Part shown: positions 57,459 through 64,000 of the stretch, in pieces | How positions within the stretch are numbered: position 1 is the stretch's first letter | Layout of the letters: every line of letters begins with the position of its first letter | DNA from: Oncomelania hupensis | Taxonomy: Eukaryota; Mollusca; Gastropoda; Littorinimorpha; Pomatiopsidae | Direction: 5' to 3' | Length of the DNA stretch: 64,000 nucleotides | Assembly (NCBI GenBank): GCA_036898135.1 | Contig: CM072516.1 | Span: forward strand, 58,419,676 to 58,483,675 | Notes under the pieces: model-generated | Told to the model about the DNA's origin: nothing | Databases searched by the model: none | Seen by the model: the letters and a program-made list of their open reading frames with translations, nothing else | Translations under genes and position numbers: made by a program

Positions 57459-58598
57459 CACACAAAACACCTCATGTTCTTCCCCCCCCCTCTCTCTCTC
57501 TCTCTCTCTGTTTCTTTCATTTACCTGTCCGACTATCTGTTTATCCTCCTCCTTTTCGGTCTGTCTCTCTCCTTTCTTTCTGTCTCTCCCAGTCCTTTTC
57601 TTTTTTTTGGGTATCTCTCTGTCTCCTATTTGCCTTTTTCTATCCCTGTCTCTGTCTATCTCTCTTTTACCTTTCCCTTGTCCCGTCTCCCTTGTATCCC
57701 TCTCTACCCTCCTCCCCGTCTCCCCTCTTCATTTCTATATTTCTTTCACTCTCCCTTTCTCCCTTGCCCCCCCTCCCCTCCCCCAGCCTCCCATCTCATG
57801 CTGTGAGCGACGAACGATGTGGTTTGATAGGCATTAGGACATTATTTACCCTTGCGACGCAGTTGCTGACACACCGATGCAGTGACTGGTTGCTGTGATA
57901 GGAAATGACTGATGAGTTTGACCCGCTACCGATCACAAGACACAGATCGATAATGTGACGGCAGCGCACTACTTCACACGCTTAAAGGGGCCCACTCTGA
58001 TCACGCTCCCGCTACAGGGCCTTTTAACATTTACAGTGAGTGTTCTCCCACTGGAAAAAAAAATAAGCGTGCAACCACAAAAAAATAAAAGTAACTCTTT
58101 GGAAATTATGTTAATGTTTTTTTTTTTTAAATGAATAAATTCCGCAGGTTTTGTCTATATTAATAGCAACAGCCATTGACTATGCAGACAACTTTCTGAT
58201 GCTAAAAATAGTAGCTAACAAAGCCGGTAAGAGACATAACTGGTTTGAAAAAAAAATGCTCGTAAGGGTTTTCGTTTTAGTTTGATAAAATAGATCCTAC
58301 ACCCTACACAACAATGTCCCCAGACACCAAAAGGACGCACACTTCACGCCACGTGATTCACTCAGAAATAAAGTCAAAGGTCACACAGTGTTACCGTAAT
58401 AAACAAGGAAATTACTCCTTGTCAAAACCAAAATTGAAAATTCAAATTTTAGCGGTTGGTTTGAGCCGCGAAAGATAACAGCACTGTTATCATTGAGTAA
58501 TGTGATAACAATGCGAATTTTAGGGTTAATCCCGTTTTCGCCAAACGTTAACAAAATCTTCGAACTTGGTCCTTTTAAACCAGGGGCAACGCTCCGTG
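56920..58598. other. No gene seen; pyrimidine-rich tract
   Basis: CA run 57428-57465, then pyrimidine-rich 57480-57790 whose open frames (up to 161 codons) are S/L/P repeat translations. Confidence 0.55.
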
Positions 58599-58676
58599 CA
58601 CACACCGAAGCTGATACTTTGAGTATCTCTCACACACGGGGACGTAAACCTTCGCTAGTCTCCGCTATGCAGTGTG
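58599..58676. mobile_element. Hairpin MITE copy H5 with perfect 9 bp TSD
   Basis: Left end CACACACCGAAGCTGATACT, right end AGTCTCCGCTATGCAGTGTG. Duplication CGCTCCGTG at 58590-58598 and 58677-58685, perfect. Best evidence that the hairpin family is a transposon. Confidence 0.85.
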
Positions 58677-58685
58677 CGCTCCGTG

Positions 58686-59344
58686 TAAATGCATACGAAT
58701 ACAGAAATGATGTCAGCAAAATAATGCCCGTGACTCGTTAAATCATTATTAGGAAGGGGTATTTAGAACCGTGACAATTCCGTGTAGAAGAACTAAAAAT
58801 GCTACAGAGAGATTATTATAGGTATGATTTCAACAGGTGCGTGCAATATATGCATAATGCTTTAATGATCGCTCCCAGTGTATACTGGCACAGTACTGAC
58901 TACAGAACAAAAGGGATAGGCGGGTGAGGTTGGATGGCGCGATGTCGTGAGCAAGAGATAGAAGACGGAAGATGAAGAGAGTGAAAGAGACGAGAAAGAG
59001 AGAGGGTAGGGGAGAGGTAACAGGAGGAGAAGGGGGAGGAGAGAGAGATGGGTGGTGTGTGCGTTTGTGTGTGTGTGTGTGTGCGTGTGAGGGAGGGAGG
59101 GAGACGAGCGATAAAGAGAACTAACCTATTATTAGGTATCTGGACACGGGTATTTCAATAATCTGCCGCAAACCGCAAACTCAAGTTCTGTTGTATAATA
59201 AACCAATTAAAATCATAAATATCATAATAGCATCTTACATTGCTGACAATATTCTATTAATAACCAGTCTGTAAATAGTTATAGTATCATGATGTTTTGA
59301 AATGGCTGGTGCATGGTATCACCTTTAAAAATACCAGCACTATT

Positions 59345-59345
<1 letters not shown>
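58686..59345. other. No gene seen
   Basis: Purine-rich stretch 58970-59055 and a short GT run at 59066-59088. Confidence 0.5.

Positions 59346-59401
<56 letters not shown>
59346..59401. repeat. (GT)n microsatellite
   Basis: 28 units. Confidence 0.97.
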
Positions 59402-59402
<1 letters not shown>

Positions 59403-59985
59403 ATTTAGTTCATTTATTTCGTAACAAATATTTTTAATACTATAAATACCGTGAGGGTTGGTTGTTTTTGTTTTTTTCTTTCTACCTAGACATTTTAAAT
59501 TATTGGCACATTAATAATTGATATAGTGGATGCTCCTTGATCACATGATAGGAATATAAAGTTAAAGTTTGTATTACTTTGTGTACAAGCAGAAGCCGTC
59601 CCTTCTTAAGTAGCCTTTATGTCATTTAATACTCTATTAGTATTGTATTTATTTGTTTAACAGCCAAAATTGTTATAAGGAATGGAGGCGTCTTTATTGA
59701 GCGTGCGTCAGTGGTTTGTCAGTCAAATGAAATGTTATATATTTGTATAATGTGGGTATAATTATGTATTTGTGGTGAATGAGTTCGACGAGGCTAAGTG
59801 TATGTGTTTGTGCATAGGTGTGAATATAGTGGAACTTATAATGTACAAGTGTATAACCTGTCGTGGAAATGTAGTTTTAGTAGTTGTAAATGTGTGATTT
59901 TATGTAGTACTTGTATTGCTATTTGTTTAAATATGAAAAATGATGCATTTTGGTCAGAGACAGTGTGCTGCGCGAATTATCCATT
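59402..59985. other. No feature recognised
   Basis: AT-rich, no element or gene. Confidence 0.45.
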
Positions 59986-59986
59986 A

Positions 59987-60075
<89 letters not shown>

Positions 60076-60512
60076 GAGGATTTTTATAGCGCACTTATCT
60101 CGCCGCACTTGACCAGATTCTAGGAGCTGACCGATACAGGATCTAACTCAAGCCGCCCGAGACGCCCACCCGCAGCCTTTGGGCGCATGGTCTGACACCC
60201 GGACAACTGAGCACTATCCTGGCCAGCCAGGGATGGAGGAGAAGGACCACGTGTATGCCTGCTGGGTGTGTTCTTGTTACTGGCACTCACCCGTCTAGGA
60301 CATGAGCGTCAGGATCTTTAAAGTCCGTTATGATGGAATGTATGCGACACACAGACTAGACCTCGGTTTATGCTCTCATCCGAAGGAGTAGGAAACGGGA
60401 GTAAAGAGTCTTTCCCAGGGACACAACACAATGGCCCGGACAGGGCTCGAACCCTGGGACCTTCAGATCCGCAAGCCAAAGCACTACCAATAAACCACCG
60501 TGCATCCATTGT
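59986..60512 (-). mobile_element. Full-length SINE-1, inverted, with long (ATT)n tail
   Basis: On the minus strand: tRNA-like head with B box GGGTTCGAGCCC-like sequence (plus: AGGGCTCGAACCCTGGGACC), all body blocks of the 8343 copy, then a tail that has grown to about 88 bp of ATT/AAT (59986-60074). About 440 bp without the tail. Confidence 0.85.
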
Positions 60513-60841
60513 GGGTAATACCGTTTTGTTGACTGGGCTTGACAACCCGACCGCCGAGCTGGGGATGTTTAGCTTCTCGTCCTTGGTAAGGCCAGAGCGT
60601 CAACAAACAACCGTGATGTGCAATACACTTCAAAAACAGCGCTTAAAAAAATGGAATTCACCTTGATACTATTAATAGTAACATAAACAAATGAATTTAT
60701 CACAAATTATATTATGTTTGACAATGACCCTGACATCGATCCTACTGTGCGGTTAATGTGTCCAGTTCAAGTTTTGTCGAACCATTTTCCGGCATTACTT
60801 TCAACGAGAAATGTGCTGTTCCTTAGTATACATATTGTTAT
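60513..60841. other. No feature recognised
   Basis: No open frame or repeat I can name. Confidence 0.45.
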
Positions 60842-61056
60842 TCCTATCCTATCCTATCCCGTAACTCGGAGGTCGTAGGGGCACCACAGATGATCGTTTA
60901 ACCAGCATATTCCATCTTTCAATGTCCTCAGCAACCCTGATTGTTTCGCTCAGTGTCAAAGCAGTCCATTCTCGAATGTTGTCCTCCCACCTCTTTTTTG
61001 GTCTCCATCTTCTTTTACCTCCTTGCACTGTGCCTTGCAGGATGGTCTTTGCAAGA
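60842..61056 (-). mobile_element. Family B LINE 3' end, copy B5
   Basis: Minus strand: AKTILQGTVQGG, KKRWEDNIREWTALTLSETI, VKRSSVVPLRPPSYGIG and a (ATAGG)n tail (60842-60856). The frame stays open over 70 codons but only the C-terminus exists. Confidence 0.82.
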
Positions 61057-62682
<1,626 letters not shown>

Positions 62683-62913
62683 CCTATCCTATCCTATCCT
62701 ATCCTATCCTATCCTATCCCGTAACTCGGAGGTCCTAGGGCACCACAGATGATCGTTTAACCAGCATACTCCATCTTTCCCTGCCCTCAGCAATCCTGAT
62801 AGTTTCGCCCAGTGTTAAAACAGTCCATTCTCGAATGTTGTCCTCCCACCTCTTTTTCGGTCTCCCTCTTCTTCTACCCCCTTGCACTGTGCCTTGCAGG
62901 ATGGTCTTTGCAA
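62683..62913 (-). mobile_element. Family B LINE 3' end, copy B6
   Basis: Tail (CCTAT)n on the plus strand at 62683-62717, then the reverse complement of the B5 C-terminal region up to CTTGCAGGATGGTCTTTGCA. Confidence 0.8.
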
Positions 62914-63061
62914 TATAATTCGATATTCCACTCCGTCTTCTACATAGTGATCTATCTGCCTTTTACACAACCCTTGGGATTGCTTTCTTGCTGCTACAGA
63001 TCGTCCTGCGCCGTGAGCCTGATTAGTCATGGCCCTGATGCTCAAGCAGCGCATTGTCACT

Positions 63062-63290
63062 ACTCCTTTTGGACGAGAGTATAAAACGAGGTCTAGTCTG
63101 TGCGCGCATGCATTCCATCGCTAGGACTTTAAAGATTCTGACGCTCATGTCCTCGATGGGACAACAACAAAAATCATAAAAACAAACAAACAAAATCCGG
63201 CAAGCATTAGGTCCTATTGTCCTCCCATTCCCTAATCTCTCTCCATATTCTTTAGCCTTAGGTGATTCTGCTCCGTTCCTGCGGCGCTGT
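63062..63290 (+). mobile_element. SINE-1 fragment
   Basis: GAGAGTATAAAACGAGGTCT and GACTTTAAAGATTCTGACGC match the body; the tail blocks are diverged. Confidence 0.6.
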
Positions 63291-63334
63291 CTCTGAGAAA
63301 GCAGATTTAAAGATGAATATTATTTGAAATCCAA

Positions 63335-63665
63335 AATTGTATTGTATTGTATTATATTGTATTGTATTATATTGTATTGTGTTGTGTTGTGTTGTATTGT
63401 ATTATGTTGTACAATTCAATACAATACTATTCAATACAACACAACTTTATTACCTCAAAAAGGAATTACACCAGGCGCAGAATCACATTTTAAATGTATG
63501 TACAGTAAGAATACACAATAACTTGCTTTCATCCAAACAATATTCCAACTCTCTCCCTCCCTCTTGTATTGTATTGTATTTTATTGTATTGCATTGTATT
63601 TTATTATATTGTATTGCATTGTATTGTATTGTACTGTGTTGCATTATATGCGTTGCACTGTATTT
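63335..63665. repeat. (TTGTA)n pentanucleotide arrays, partly inverted
   Basis: TTGTA-type units at 63335-63411 and 63565-63665. The complementary CAATA units lie at 63416-63440, so the region can fold. The AATAAAGTTGTGTTGTATTG on the minus strand near 63440 resembles the LINE-like tail at 36948. Confidence 0.85.
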
Positions 63666-63875
63666 TGTATCAAATAATTATATTACAAAACATTTAATCA
63701 AAATCACTAACACGTCTTGTAATTATTAGGAAAGAGAACTCGCATCTTAGTTAAGACGTTTGTGAATCATTACACCAATATTTTATAAAATGTGAAGAAT
63801 CCTTTTGTTGAACCTTTGAAGCGAATCATTACACTAACATGTTCTAAAATGTGTATAATCCTTTTGCTGAAACGT

Positions 63876-64000
63876 TGCCAACCATCTGTTCGAACTCCTC
63901 CCGTCAGGCACACGCTTCAGAGCATTAAAAGTTAGAACCAGTCGGTTTAGACATAGCTTCTTTCCCGAGGCTGCCCTCTCAGTACCAGTGACCTCAGTTG
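63876..64000 (+). mobile_element. LINE C-terminal fragment running off the window
   Basis: The frame NHLFELLPSGTRFRALKVR continues to the window end with TSRFRHSFFPEAALS. 'LPSG.RFR.L....SRF..SFFP.A' is a common ending of LINE reverse transcriptase proteins in invertebrates. It is a plus-strand element whose 3' part lies beyond position 64000. Confidence 0.6.

Noticed and set aside
57413..57898. 161-codon S/L/P-rich open frame
   Set aside because: It follows the pyrimidine-rich tract and has no conserved features.

Overview
This window looks like intergenic or intronic DNA from an animal nuclear genome. The organism is most likely a lophotrochozoan, and a mollusc (gastropod-like) is my best guess. 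The guess rests on the tRNA-headed SINEs, the CR1/L2-like, L1-like and 'WYGH' LINE proteins, a MULE with a FLYWCH finger, a Harbinger element, and very dense di-, tri- and tetranucleotide arrays. No bacterial or viral gene organisation is present. I found no convincing intact host protein gene. The best non-transposon coding candidate is a set of short minus-strand exons between 40.6 and 43.9 kb.

Layout. 0-9.4 kb: microsatellites, several tRNA-derived SINEs, and two copies of a non-LTR 3'-end repeat (called family A here), one carrying a SINE and the other an L1-like LINE fragment. 9.8-14.0 kb: a 4.2 kb fold-back structure with inverted arms of about 1.4 kb around a decayed LINE. 15.4-18.2 kb: a family A copy with a complete but mutated MULE transposon inserted in it, both with target-site duplications (TSDs). 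19.0-22.1 kb: a CR1/L2-like LINE with a 786-codon open frame. 22.4-27.2 kb: SINEs and long simple repeats. 28.6-31.7 kb: a PIF/Harbinger element with two convergent genes. 31.8-35.5 kb: compound microsatellites and two tandem family B LINE fragments, which end in (ATAGG)n. 36.5-36.7 kb: a 38 bp minisatellite. 37.9-43.9 kb: diverged family A copies, two tail-only insertions, a 514 bp TIR element, a duplicated segment and the candidate exons. 45-64 kb: mostly simple repeats with further LINE B, family A and SINE copies, and the edge of another LINE at the end.

How it fits together. The elements form a readable order of events. Family A copies landed first, then a SINE (2990-3182), an L1-like LINE (5064-5875) and a MULE (15882-18042) landed inside them. 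Other family members supply the unfilled sites. Several LINE insertions are so truncated that only a tail and 20-66 bp remain, yet they keep clear TSDs. Many microsatellites start at or sit inside SINE and LINE tails, so retrotransposition probably seeded part of the repeat load. All coordinates, alignments and TSDs were read by eye; no database search was run.
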